A model generated the notes under the pieces. The model had not been told where the DNA came from and did no database searches. It worked only from the letters and a program-made list of their open reading frames with translations. 64,000 nt of DNA, taken from the NCBI RefSeq assembly GCF_009830105.1, contig NZ_WURB01000008.1, positions 62,001 through 126,000 of the forward strand. The letters are read 5' to 3'. The position numbers were made by a program, and so were the translations under genes. The DNA comes from Microvirga makkahensis (GTDB taxonomy: Bacteria > Pseudomonadota > Alphaproteobacteria > Rhizobiales > Beijerinckiaceae). Below are positions 35,538 through 44,181 of the stretch, piece by piece. Positions within the stretch are counted from its first letter, which is position 1. Every line of letters starts with the position of its first letter.

Positions 35538-36099
35538 AGCTCTTATTCCCGTAGCCGCCGTGCTGCTTTTGCGCTTGACCGGCATCGTCTTGGGTCTGAG
35601 AAGCGGGGGGCATGCCGGCCAGTCCAGGCCAGTCCTCCGGCACGACTTCGATCCCCGGGCGCACGTGGCAGATATTCGTATGCTTGGGCCAATCAGGCTG
35701 CGACGGAGATCGGTCGCCATCGCACTTGCTTTCGTCCTGCTTCTGGGGGTGGGGATCTATGCCGGCTATCAATTCAAGTTCATGCAGGACGCGCGAGCCC
35801 GCGCCATTGCGCTGACCGCCGGCGATCCGGATTTCGGCCGAGAACTCATGCAGCGCTATGGCTGTGCCGGCTGCCATACCATTCCTGGCGTTCCGCGGGC
35901 TCAGGGCAAGGTTGGCCCCACTCTCCAGGGTTTTGCAGCTCGCGTCTATATTGGTGGCGTCGCCACCAATTCTCCGGAGACCTTGATCCAGTGGATCGAG
36001 AACCCTCGTTCAATTGATCCGATGACCGCTATGCCGATTACAGGCATCTCCCGCGCTGAGGCCCGGCATGTCGCAGCCTATCTCTACACGCTGCGTTGA
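35518..36099 (+). CDS. membrane-anchored cytochrome c
   Basis: A 193-residue protein with a hydrophobic N-terminal stretch, a second membrane segment at about residues 66-84 and a C-terminal mono-heme cytochrome c domain (CAGCH near residue 118; likely Met ligand in MTAMPITG). The ATG at 35518 has GGGGAGGG upstream and overlaps ctaG by 20 bases. It closes the operon and could be an extra electron donor for the oxidase. Confidence 0.83.
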   Translation: MPLQRGRALIPVAAVLLLRLTGIVLGLRSGGHAGQSRPVLRHDFDPRAHVADIRMLGPIRLRRRSVAIALAFVLLLGVGIYAGYQFKFMQDARARAIALTAGDPDFGRELMQRYGCAGCHTIPGVPRAQGKVGPTLQGFAARVYIGGVATNSPETLIQWIENPRSIDPMTAMPITGISRAEARHVAAYLYTLR

Positions 36100-36158
36100 C
36101 ATCATCAGCAAATGCTGCCGGAGTACCACCGAGGCTGATTTGACGAGGTCGCCGTCCG

Positions 36159-36479
36159 GTCGTGCCCATGACAGCCGATGGCGATCTCGACCTGACAGGT
36201 TTCGAGGCCATGCTGACTGAGCGTGTCCGCATGCTGGCGATTACCTATGTGTCCAATGTCACAGGGACCATCTTCCCGATCAAGCACATGACCTGACTGG
36301 CTCATGCCCGTGGCGTCCCGGTGCTCGTGGATGGCGCCCAGGCCACGCCGCACATGCCTGTCGACGTGCGCGACATCGGCTGCGACTACTACGCGGGCTC
36401 CGAGCACAAGATGGGTGGCCCCTCCAGCGTGGGCTTTTTCTACGGTACCGCCTCTCGCCTGGAGCAGGCGCCCTCGGTA
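36159..36479 (+). pseudogene. class V aminotransferase (cysteine desulfurase-like) fragment
   Basis: Translation from 36159 gives an internal fragment of a SufS-like PLP enzyme: AITYVSNVTGTIFPI, then an in-frame TGA at 36294, then [20 protein letters not shown] and the PLP-lysine region [10 protein letters not shown]. Both ends of the gene (about 400 residues when intact) are missing. It is a relic, not an active gene. It lies between the oxidase operon and a membrane protein gene. Confidence 0.85.
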
Positions 36480-36558
36480 AGGGCCGCTTGATAGGACAGC
36501 GGCTAGGAACGAGACCGTGGCGCTCTCGTTGGCAGGAGGGCCCAAGGTGGACAATGCC

Positions 36559-37011
36559 ATGGCTGCTCATATGCCGAAGCCGATTTCTCCGCAGACCCAT
36601 CGCCGCATCGACATGCTGGTCTTCCCGACAACAGTTGCCCTGGTGGTGTGGATGTTCCGTCGGAACCGCCGGGCTGCGGCATTGATTGCGGCAGATGCAG
36701 CCATTCAGGGCAGTGCACTACTAAGCACGGACTATCCTCCTGCCTTCATTCCCGCGATGAGCTTTCGTGATCATCTGCGGTTCGCTAACCTCCACGCGGC
36801 CTGCTCGGCGGCGCTGACGCTTCTGATCCCGGGCATTCCGCCAAGGGACCGGCGCATTCTCCTGGGGCTGTCCCTGGCGCCCTTGCTTCTGAATGCAGCG
36901 AGCAGGGTCGAAGACTGTCAGGGTGTCCTGCATCGCAAGAGGGTGAGGGTGCTGATGAAAGCCCGGTTTCAGCGATCCGGGTTCATTGATCAGCGACACC
37001 GCGTCTGGTGA
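36559..37011 (+). CDS. hypothetical membrane protein
   Basis: A 150-residue protein with two or three hydrophobic segments (about residues 18-32, 60-75 and 85-120). An upstream ATG at 36517 would add 14 residues with no ribosome site. Family not recognised. The next gene (SDR) starts 40 bases downstream. Confidence 0.6.
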   Translation: MAAHMPKPISPQTHRRIDMLVFPTTVALVVWMFRRNRRAAALIAADAAIQGSALLSTDYPPAFIPAMSFRDHLRFANLHAACSAALTLLIPGIPPRDRRILLGLSLAPLLLNAASRVEDCQGVLHRKRVRVLMKARFQRSGFIDQRHRVW

Positions 37012-37051
37012 ACGACATCAGAACCTCGGCCAGATCCGAAGGAGCCCGGCA

Positions 37052-38089
37052 ATGGTGAACAGCCTGCGCAACAAGACCGTCGTGATTACCGGTGCCTCCA
37101 GCGGCATGGGACTGGCAGCGGCGCACGCCTTTGCACATCGTGGAGCGAACCTGGTCCTGGCGGCTCGCCGCGAGGAACCGCTCAGGCAAGCGGCCCGTGA
37201 TTGTGAGGCGATGGGCGTGCGGGCCATCGCAGTGCCCGCAGATGTAACGGATCCGGCCCAGATGTGTGCGCTGGCGCAGGTCGCCGTTGATAGGCTCGGT
37301 GGCATCAATGTCTGGATCAACAACGCGGGCCTGAGCCTCTGGGGTCCGTTTGCCGGCATCTCGATTGAGGCGCAGAACCGGCTGGTCGAGGTCAATCTGA
37401 TGGGAGTAATGAACGGCACGCACGCGGCTCTGCCACACATGCTGTCCAGAGGTGGGCAGGGAGTAATCATCAACATTGCCTCGATTGGTGGGCGCCTTCC
37501 CATACCGTTTGCGGCCGCCTACAGCGCGAGCAAGTTCGGGGTGAAGGGCTTCACCGAGGCGTTGCGCTACGAGCTTGCAGCAGAGAGCGACATCGAGGTC
37601 TGCGGCCTCTATCCCAGCTTCGTCGATACCCCGACCAACATTCACTCTGCCAACTACACCGGACGGGCGCTGCGTCCCGTGCCGCCTGTACTCAGTCCGG
37701 AGCGCCTGGCGGAGGCCATGGTGCGCTTGGCTCTGCGGCCCCGCCGCGCGCTCCACGTGGGCATCCATCACGCCCTGGCGGCGCCCTATGCTTTTGCGCC
37801 TGAGGAGACCGGACGGATCATGGGCCGTATAGCGCGCAAGTTCCTCCTGGAGGCCGGACCTCCTGCGGAGGCGTTCGACGGTACGCTGTTCGAGCCAGTC
37901 CGCGAGGGTATCGGCGTTCGCGGCGGGTGGGGTCTCCCCGAGCGCAGACGCACCAGGAATGTTAGTCTTGCCGCACTGGCCGGGATCGCCGGAGCCTCGG
38001 CGCTCCTGGCAGGAGTTTGGGGCCTCAGCCGGCAGGGGCGCAGGATGACGCCGGCGGGTGCCGCAACGAGGCACCCGCATGCCTCCTGA
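37052..38089 (+). CDS. short-chain dehydrogenase with C-terminal membrane segment
   Basis: A 345-residue SDR: cofactor motif TGASSGMG (residues 14-21), NNAG, and catalytic YSASK near 158. Beyond the usual 250-residue domain there is a 90-residue extension ending in a hydrophobic helix (AALAGIAGASALLAGVWGL) that may tether it to the membrane. AAGGAG lies 8 bases before the ATG. It overlaps the hydrolase gene that follows. Substrate unknown. Confidence 0.87.
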   Translation: MVNSLRNKTVVITGASSGMGLAAAHAFAHRGANLVLAARREEPLRQAARDCEAMGVRAIAVPADVTDPAQMCALAQVAVDRLGGINVWINNAGLSLWGPFAGISIEAQNRLVEVNLMGVMNGTHAALPHMLSRGGQGVIINIASIGGRLPIPFAAAYSASKFGVKGFTEALRYELAAESDIEVCGLYPSFVDTPTNIHSANYTGRALRPVPPVLSPERLAEAMVRLALRPRRALHVGIHHALAAPYAFAPEETGRIMGRIARKFLLEAGPPAEAFDGTLFEPVREGIGVRGGWGLPERRRTRNVSLAALAGIAGASALLAGVWGLSRQGRRMTPAGAATRHPHAS

Positions 38090-39203
38090 TGACAACCGGG
38101 CGGAACGGCAGAACAAGGATCCCGTCCCGCAACTGGGCCAGAGCAGGCGGGGAGTGGATCCTGTGACCGACTGGATGGATGAGATGCGACGGCAGATCGG
38201 GCGAGGCCTCGACGCCCTCGGCCTTGAACCGCAGGAGAGGCCCTATCGCGTTGCGGCTGAGTTTCAGGGGGCCAGAGTGAGGGCCTATCAGGATCAAGGC
38301 GAGGGGCGAGGGCCTGTGCTCCTTGTGGTTCCCGCCCCGTTCAAGCGGGCCTACATCTGGGACCTCCTGCCTCCGGTGAGTGTATTGCGCCGATGCCTCG
38401 AACAAAACCTCCGGGTGTATCTGCTTGAATGGCTCACCCCCACGCAGCAGGAGGATGAGTTCGGCCTGGCCGAGTACGCCGATAGGCTGATCAGGGAGGC
38501 ACATCGCGCCATTCACTCTGAGACAGGCTGCGGGGCTCCCATCCTGGCCGGACACTCCCTCGGCGGCACATTTGCAGCGATCTTTGCCAGCCTGCACCCT
38601 GCGCGTGTCGGCGGTTTGGTTCTCGTGGATGCGCCTCTGGCTTTTGGTGCTGACGGGGGACCGCTGGCGCGGGCTGTTGCGATGATCCCCCATGCCCGCA
38701 TGATCCGCAGAATGGCAGGTAGTCCCATCCCGGGTTCCGTGATCAACGCGCTCAGTGTTGCAGCTGCACCGGATGCTTTTCAAGGGCAGCGCATCGCGGA
38801 CCTCGCTGCGAGCTTGTCCGATCCGCAGGCCCTCGCGATCCACGGGCGCGTGGAACGCTGGACCTATGATGAGTTTTCGCTTCCGGGACGGCTCTTTGAG
38901 GAGACGCTTGAGCGTCTCTACCGGGAGGACCAGTTCCTTGATGGCACCCTCCAGGTTGGGGATCGGCAGGCCGGAGTTGCGAACCTGCGCTCGCCTGTCA
39001 TAGCCGTGATCAATCCTGTGGGCCGCATCGTGCCGCCCCGCTCGCTGCTCAAGGGCCTGGGGGCTGCTCCGAACCTGTCCCTCCAGGTTCTCGAATACCA
39101 GGGTGACCGTGGGCCAATGCTGCAGCATGTTGGCCCCTTGGTAGCGCGTGCCGCGCACGAACAGCTCTGGCCGAAAATCCTGGATTGGGCCTGCAAGCTG
39201 TGA
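38079..39203 (+). CDS. alpha/beta hydrolase, PhaC-like
   Basis: A 374-residue alpha/beta hydrolase with nucleophile elbow GHSLGG and an overall layout like short poly-hydroxyalkanoate synthase/depolymerase-related enzymes (LLVVPAPFKRAYIWDLLP, then VYLLEWLTPT). The elbow has Ser rather than the Cys of true PhaC, so hydrolysis is more likely than polymerisation. The start at 38079 overlaps the SDR end by 11 bases, suggesting a two-gene unit. Confidence 0.72.
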   Translation: MPPDDNRAERQNKDPVPQLGQSRRGVDPVTDWMDEMRRQIGRGLDALGLEPQERPYRVAAEFQGARVRAYQDQGEGRGPVLLVVPAPFKRAYIWDLLPPVSVLRRCLEQNLRVYLLEWLTPTQQEDEFGLAEYADRLIREAHRAIHSETGCGAPILAGHSLGGTFAAIFASLHPARVGGLVLVDAPLAFGADGGPLARAVAMIPHARMIRRMAGSPIPGSVINALSVAAAPDAFQGQRIADLAASLSDPQALAIHGRVERWTYDEFSLPGRLFEETLERLYREDQFLDGTLQVGDRQAGVANLRSPVIAVINPVGRIVPPRSLLKGLGAAPNLSLQVLEYQGDRGPMLQHVGPLVARAAHEQLWPKILDWACKL

Positions 39204-39315
39204 GGGGCTGCAGCTACAATGATGACAATGACCGCAGGGATCAGGACAAGGCAATCTGGTCATGGGGAACAACAATTCGTCTGCCACGTAGAGGGAGCAA
39301 ACGAGGATTTCCGCG

Positions 39316-39477
39316 ATGACCCAGGACAAGCAGCAGACGCAGTCGCAACCCGAGCCGAAATCCGACGACACGGAGCCTGGGAAGGCTGCTCCGGGAATGG
39401 CACAGGTCGGTAACCAGAAGGTGCCGCGTCCCGACAAGGTGAGCGACCGCTCGGTGCCGGACGACATCGACGAGTAA
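39316..39477 (+). CDS. 53-residue hydrophilic small protein
   Basis: A short frame from the ATG at 39316 to the TAA at 39475 encodes an acidic, Gln/Pro/Asp-rich, presumably disordered peptide (begins MTQDKQQTQSQPEPK, ends VPDDIDE). It resembles other small stress-type peptides in this segment. The codon third positions are GC-rich like real genes here. Confidence 0.55.
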   Translation: MTQDKQQTQSQPEPKSDDTEPGKAAPGMAQVGNQKVPRPDKVSDRSVPDDIDE

Positions 39478-39504
39478 TCGGCCCCTGCACGGCAGGAGGA
39501 GATA

Positions 39505-40095
39505 TTGCTCACGGGCTTGGGACGATGGAGCCTTGCTCTCGGCCTGATGTTCAGCGTGGCCGCCTGTGATCATGGCGATGTTCCCGCTCTGCGAGAGCGG
39601 GCGCAGCAGGCCTGGAGTGAGGTACAGAGTCTCTACCGCCAGCGAGCCGACCAGGTGCTGCCGCTGGTCGAGGCCGTGCGAAGGCAGGCTCCCGCCGAGC
39701 GCGAGGTGCTCGACGAGGTCATGGCCGCTCGCGATGAGGTCGTGGCGATCCTGAACGCCGATGGGTTCATCGCCGAACCGGAGCGGTTCCGGCACTACGA
39801 GGAGGCACAGCGTCGCCTCACTGCCGCTCTCGGCATGTTGGACGAAGCCACTGAGCGCTATCCTGAACTGACCGGCGACACGCGTTTCGTGACGCAGCTG
39901 GCTGAGTTTCAGAGGTTGGAGGACCGGCTTGTGGTCGCGCGCAGCGACCTCATCAGCGCGGTGCGGGCTCACAACGAGGAGCTCCGCGGGTTCCCGGACA
40001 GCTGGATTGCAGCGATGCTCAATCCGGACGCGAAACCTCTGACCGCCTTCGCCCAGGCTCAGCTGGAGCGTCCGTCGACGCACTCACCGCCATAG
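39505..40095 (+). CDS. LemA-like lipoprotein
   Basis: A 196-residue protein with lipobox SVAAC (Cys21), followed by a long helical domain with the LemA pattern: QRADQVLPLVEAV, EREVLDEVMAARDEV, ERYPELTGDTRF and LVVARSDLISAV. LemA proteins are membrane-attached coiled helical bundles of uncertain function. TTG start with AGGAGGA 5 bases upstream. Confidence 0.82.
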   Translation: MLTGLGRWSLALGLMFSVAACDHGDVPALRERAQQAWSEVQSLYRQRADQVLPLVEAVRRQAPAEREVLDEVMAARDEVVAILNADGFIAEPERFRHYEEAQRRLTAALGMLDEATERYPELTGDTRFVTQLAEFQRLEDRLVVARSDLISAVRAHNEELRGFPDSWIAAMLNPDAKPLTAFAQAQLERPSTHSPP

Positions 40096-40119
40096 GTCGC
40101 AACAGCCGCCTCGTGGCAC

Positions 40120-40413
40120 TCACTCATCAGGGCCGTTTGGGGCATTTGGATCGGCGACGTCCACGAGGAACATGACAAAGCCTCCGTCGTCGTCCTCTTC
40201 ATCTGCCGCGGAGTTCTCGAACTCGGCCCGTTCGTCGGCGGTGGCCTCGCGCAGGCTCATTGCCGCCTGCCCATCCCAGAGGGGACGGCCCTCGGACTGC
40301 AGGGCGGTGAGATCGTTCCGGAACTCCTTGTCCCCCAGCAGCTCCTCCGCGTCGGCGACGGTCGGGAGGTTCAGGACGGCGACAGGCCGACCGCCAATCT
40401 CCAAGGTGAACAT
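40120..40413 (-). CDS. hypothetical acidic protein
   Basis: A 97-residue protein beginning MFTLEIGGRPVAVLNLP, globular in its first 60 residues and acidic toward the end. The ATG at 40413 overlaps the stop of the preceding gene (TGATG), so the two are coupled. No family recognised. Confidence 0.7.
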   Translation of the reverse strand: MFTLEIGGRPVAVLNLPTVADAEELLGDKEFRNDLTALQSEGRPLWDGQAAMSLREATADERAEFENSAADEEDDDGGFVMFLVDVADPNAPNGPDE

Positions 40414-40682
40414 CAAGCCCCTTCCTTGTCCGATCCCTGCGGCTCCGGCGGGATGACAGCGTCGAGCGGATTGGGCCTGCCGGCGGTCACCGGGTTCTCG
40501 CCGACCACCTCCTGGTAGTCGCGTGTCGAGCCGCCGCTGCCATAGCCGGCAGAGTCGCCGAAGTCGCGTCCGGACGGATCCGAGGTTGGTCCAAGGTTCG
40601 GAACGTCACCCCCGGTTTGTGCAGGCTCTTGTTGTTCCTCAGCAGGAGAGGGATTGGGGTTCGGGTCGTCTGGATCTGGCAT
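40413..40682 (-). CDS. disordered hydrophilic small protein
   Basis: An 89-residue Pro-, Gly-, Asp- and Glu-rich protein with no hydrophobic core, coupled to the downstream gene by a TGATG overlap. Composition resembles desiccation- or stress-related disordered proteins; function unknown. Confidence 0.65.
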   Translation of the reverse strand: MPDPDDPNPNPSPAEEQQEPAQTGGDVPNLGPTSDPSGRDFGDSAGYGSGGSTRDYQEVVGENPVTAGRPNPLDAVIPPEPQGSDKEGA

Positions 40683-40727
40683 CGGAAGCCTCCATAGCTT
40701 CGGGTGGTCAGGCCACTGGAATGGTTG

Positions 40728-40937
40728 CTAACCATGACCGCGGTTCTGCTTGCGGTTGTCCACGCCCTCGTTCGCCTGTCCCTGGCCCTGCGTCTTGGGA
40801 ACGCCACCGCCGCCATCGCCATGATGCGGATGGTGGCCGGCGTCCTTGCTGTGGCCTTTCGGAACAGCCTCGTCGCTCCGGTCGGGCACGTGGCCCTTCT
40901 GCTTCTCGCTGCGGTTATTGTGGTTCCGAGTGGTCAT
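40728..40937 (-). CDS. His/Gly-rich small protein
   Basis: A 69-residue very hydrophilic peptide with a HHPHHGDGGGG stretch, possibly metal-binding, otherwise Asn/Lys/Gln-rich. One of five consecutive minus-strand small genes. The opposite-strand frame looks hydrophobic but is the shadow. Confidence 0.5.
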   Translation of the reverse strand: MTTRNHNNRSEKQKGHVPDRSDEAVPKGHSKDAGHHPHHGDGGGGVPKTQGQGQANEGVDNRKQNRGHG

Positions 40938-40946
40938 GGTCTGCCT

Positions 40947-41051
40947 CTAGCTGCGCTTCTGGGTGACTTTCTCCGCACGCGATCCCGATGGCTGGCTCTT
41001 GATCCGCTTTGCCTTCTTCCACGACGGTCTCATGCGAGCTTTCTTGGCCAT
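40947..41051 (-). CDS. 34-residue highly basic peptide
   Basis: A tiny frame (ATG at 41051, TAG at 40947) encoding MAKKARMRPSWKKAKRIK and a short basic tail. It lies 10 bases upstream of the next small gene in the same direction. The charge suggests nucleic acid binding, but this is weak inference. Confidence 0.45.
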   Translation of the reverse strand: MAKKARMRPSWKKAKRIKSQPSGSRAEKVTQKRS

Positions 41052-41096
41052 GGCAATTCCTTGTCTCTGCAGTGATCAACGAATGTTGAATGTGTC

Positions 41097-41276
41097 CTAG
41101 CTCCGGCCGCCGGTCATATCGCTCGGTGCCCGGCCGTCCGTCCCAGTCCCGGGATCCAGCGGCTTGGCTTCCGTGTTTCCGTCTCCGGTTTGATCCTCCT
41201 GCCGACGCTTGCTGTCTGCGCTCTTGTCCTGGGTCTTGTTGACCCCACCCTGATTGGCGCCTGCGTTCTGTGCCAT
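41097..41276 (-). CDS. 59-residue hydrophilic small protein
   Basis: The frame from the ATG at 41276 to the TAG at 41097 encodes a Gln/Gly/Asp-rich disordered peptide. GGAG lies 7 bases upstream of the ATG. First of the five-gene minus-strand cluster. Confidence 0.5.
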   Translation of the reverse strand: MAQNAGANQGGVNKTQDKSADSKRRQEDQTGDGNTEAKPLDPGTGTDGRAPSDMTGGRS

Positions 41277-41417
41277 CTGGCTGCTCCACGTTGCTGTGAT
41301 CGGACTGAGCCAACTTCGATGGGATCGCGATGTTCCGCGTGCCGGCTTGCACTGAGCGGGAACAACTCCGGCGTGGGCTGCTTCTCCGGTGAACGCCTCA
41401 CCTCACGGGACAATCTC

Positions 41418-42194
41418 ATGCCCAAGCTCCAGAACAAGATTGCTGTGATCACAGGGTCTGACTCAGGCATGGGCCAAGCCATGGCCGAGGAGTTCGCCAG
41501 GGAGGGGGCTCATGTTGCCGTCACGTTCCATACCGATGAGGAAGGAGCCCAGGAGACCCGCAGGCGGGTGGAAGCCGCAGGGCGCCGCGCACTCGTCCTG
41601 CAAGTCGATGTGCGTGACGAGACCAGCGTGGCAGCCCTGTTCGAGGCGGTCGAGCGGGAACTCGGCACGCCGGACATCCTCGTCAACAATGCCGGCATGG
41701 GCTCTGACGGCTCGCCAGTCTCTGATACGAAGACAGAGGAATTCGACAAGGTGATCAAGACAGACCTTTATGGTCCGTTCTTCTGCTGTCGCGAGTTCAT
41801 CCGCCGCCGCAAGGCTGCGGGCCCCGGTGGAAAGATCGTCAACATCACGTCCGTGCACGATACCATCCCAAGCCCGATGAATGCGGCGTATGGGGCCGCC
41901 AAGGGCGGTCTCCTGACCTTCACCCGCAGCCTTGCCCTCGAACTGGCGCCCGAGCGCATCAACGTAAACGCCATCGCTCCAGGGCTGATCAGGACGCCCA
42001 TGACGATCCAGCGCACCGATGACCCGGACAAAAGACGGGAGGAGATGCCGAACATTCCTTGGAGCCGGCCGGGCGAACCATGGGAGATTGCCAAGCTGGC
42101 CCTTTATCTCGTCTCCGAAGATGCGGACTACGTGACCGGCCAGAGCTTCACCATCGATGGGGGCCTTGAGATGAACTGGGGGCAGGGCGCGTGA
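41418..42194 (+). CDS. short-chain dehydrogenase (glucose 1-dehydrogenase-like)
   Basis: A 258-residue classical SDR: cofactor motif [17 protein letters not shown] catalytic site and the family C-terminus [18 protein letters not shown]. The length is standard. The ATG at 41418 is chosen because translation from it gives the canonical N-terminus. Substrate likely a sugar or small alcohol, not determinable. Confidence 0.88.
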   Translation: MPKLQNKIAVITGSDSGMGQAMAEEFAREGAHVAVTFHTDEEGAQETRRRVEAAGRRALVLQVDVRDETSVAALFEAVERELGTPDILVNNAGMGSDGSPVSDTKTEEFDKVIKTDLYGPFFCCREFIRRRKAAGPGGKIVNITSVHDTIPSPMNAAYGAAKGGLLTFTRSLALELAPERINVNAIAPGLIRTPMTIQRTDDPDKRREEMPNIPWSRPGEPWEIAKLALYLVSEDADYVTGQSFTIDGGLEMNWGQGA

Positions 42195-42231
42195 GACGGG
42201 AGGCGAGCCGTCACCGGCTGGAGAGGCGCCC

Positions 42232-42973
42232 ATGACCCCGAACATCGCAGGCAAGGTTGTTGTCATCACTGGGGCCAGCAGCGGCATCGGCGAGGCCACG
42301 GCCCGGCTCTTGGCCGGCATGGGTGCGCAGGTGGTGCTCGGAGCACGGCGTCTGGAGCGGCTGGAGGCGGTTGCCGCCGAGATCCGGGCCGAAGGCGGCA
42401 GGGCTGAGATCGCCGCGACCGACGTGGCCCGGCGTGAGCAGGTGGAGGCGCTGGTCAGGACGGCCGAGACGGCCTTCGGACGGCTCGACGTCATGGTCAA
42501 CAATGCAGGGCTTATGCCCCCTGTCCCGGCTCGACCAGACCAGGGTTGAGGACTGGGAGCGCATGATCGACATCAACCTGAAGGGCGTGCTCTATGGCAT
42601 CGCGGCCGCGCTCCCAATCATGCAGCGCCAGCAGGGCGGCCACATCATCAACATCGCCTCGACTGCGGGTCTGCGGGTCCGGCCGACCATGGCCGTGTAT
42701 TCCGCAACCAAGTTTGCCGTACGGGCGATTTCCGAAGGGCTGCGCCAGGAAGCGACCCCCTACAACATCCGCAGCACGATCATCTCGCCGGGCCCCACTG
42801 CCACGGACCTGCCCGGCAGCGTCACAGATGAGGCCGCAGCGGCGGCTACACGGGAGCAGCACGAGATGGCCATCCCGGCGTTGTCGGTGGCCCAGGCCAT
42901 CGCCTTTGCGATCAGCCAGCCTGCGGAGGTGGACGTGAACGAGATCGTTCTGCGCCCGACGGCCATCTCGTGA
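42232..42973 (+). pseudogene. short-chain dehydrogenase with a single-base frameshift
   Basis: Residues 1 to about 96 ([19 protein letters not shown] through VNNAGLMP) are read from 42232. The rest ([29 protein letters not shown] and the C-terminus) continues in the next frame to 42973. The break is at a run of five C at 42517-42521; one C fewer restores a normal 247-residue SDR. Either a recent inactivating insertion or a sequencing error in a homopolymer. All catalytic motifs are otherwise intact. Confidence 0.88.
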
Positions 42974-43000
42974 TTGCCGCTCCTGCAACGCCCACGCCGA

Positions 43001-43930
43001 TCAGAACTGGTACGTCACGTTGGTCAGTTCCTCGGAGGCCGACCAGAGCCGTTCGGCCGCTTGTCGATCCAGGGCATGCGGTGCGATCTCGGCGTCAGTC
43101 GGGTAGCCGCGCATTTCCCGGAATCCATCCGGGCCATAGTAGCTCCCGCCCTTTGCCTCCAGCGATGTCGCCGCAAACAGCAGCGGCAAGGCGCCCTGAG
43201 CCGCGGACTGGCCGATGACCCCGAAGACAGCCTGTCCGAGAAACCGCTGGATCGGGCCGGCCCGGTCGCCGCGACGGGTGATGTCCGTGCTTGCCACCCC
43301 GGGATGCGCCGGGATGGACCGGACCGGCGAGCCGGCGGCGTTGAGCCTGCGGTCGAGCTCCAGGCCGAACATCAGCATGGCGAGCTTCGACTGCCCGTAG
43401 GCATCCATCGGTTTGTAGGAGCGCCCCAGCTGCAGATCGTCAAGGTGGAGCCGGGCCCGTCGGTGGGCGATGCTGGCGACTGGGACGATGCGCGAGGACG
43501 CGTCCCGCCGGACGTTCGGGAGCAGCAGCCCCGTTAGGGCGAAGTGGCCCAGGTAGTTGGTTGCAAGCTGGCGCTCGAAGCCATCGTCGGATTCCTCCCG
43601 CTGCGGGACGGCGGAGATGCCGGCGTTCAGGAGCAGGATGTCGATGGGGTGCCCCCCGTTGTGCCAGCGCGCGGCGAACTCCCGAACCGAGGTGAGGCTC
43701 GCAGTGTCCAGTTGGCGAAACTCCAGCCGGGCGCTGGCATGGACCTGCCGGATTGAGGCCATTGCCTGCTGCGCCTTGGTCTCGTCGCGGGCAGCAAGCA
43801 CAACCCGGGCGCCCGCGCCGGCAAGCGCCAGCGCCGCTTCAAAGCCGAGGCCGCTGGTGGATCCGGTCACGACGGCAAGCCGCTCGGTCTGGGGTGGAAT
43901 ATCAGCTGCCGTCCACTTGCGAGTGGCCAT
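43001..43930 (-). CDS. short-chain dehydrogenase (retinol dehydrogenase/WWOX-like group)
   Basis: A 309-residue SDR of the longer class: TGSTSGLGFEAAL cofactor motif, LNAGI, YGQSKLA catalytic site and HPGVASTDI. The start at 43930 matches the usual N-terminus; an upstream start adds a Cys-rich stretch with no support. It is convergent with the frameshifted SDR gene. Confidence 0.87.
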   Translation of the reverse strand: MATRKWTAADIPPQTERLAVVTGSTSGLGFEAALALAGAGARVVLAARDETKAQQAMASIRQVHASARLEFRQLDTASLTSVREFAARWHNGGHPIDILLLNAGISAVPQREESDDGFERQLATNYLGHFALTGLLLPNVRRDASSRIVPVASIAHRRARLHLDDLQLGRSYKPMDAYGQSKLAMLMFGLELDRRLNAAGSPVRSIPAHPGVASTDITRRGDRAGPIQRFLGQAVFGVIGQSAAQGALPLLFAATSLEAKGGSYYGPDGFREMRGYPTDAEIAPHALDRQAAERLWSASEELTNVTYQF

Positions 43931-44101
43931 GGTTGAGCCTGCCTTTCTCCAAGCCCCGTCAACGCGGCATGTGAGGCAGGTGTTCTCCGCGCGACGCGTC
44001 AAAGGCTAGATTGGTCCTGATCCAGTAGCTCGAAATGCGCGGATGTCCGAGGGTAGGCAGTCAGCGGACCTTTGAGAGACTACGTGTACTTCGTTGGATG
44101 A

Positions 44102-44164
44102 CCCGTTTCGGACCTTCCGGTGTTTGGCCAGATGCTGGGATGACGCGGAATACCGTTGGCGCTG
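44102..44164 (+). repeat. dispersed repeat R2, copy 1
   Basis: About 63 non-coding bases, including GATGCTGGGATGACGCGGAA, align with 54299-54360 at roughly two-thirds identity, sharing TGCTGGGAT and CCGTTGGCGC. It lies in the gap between an SDR gene and a Crp/Fnr gene. Confidence 0.55.
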
Positions 44165-44181
44165 CATCCCATGGTGTCCCG

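Noticed and set aside
38025-39512. 495-codon minus-strand open frame over the alpha/beta hydrolase
   Set aside because: Antisense shadow; the plus strand carries GHSLGG and a coherent fold.
40704-41075. 123-codon plus-strand hydrophobic frame
   Set aside because: It lies antisense to two small hydrophilic genes in an ordered minus-strand cluster, and antisense of such genes reads as Leu/Val-rich sequence.
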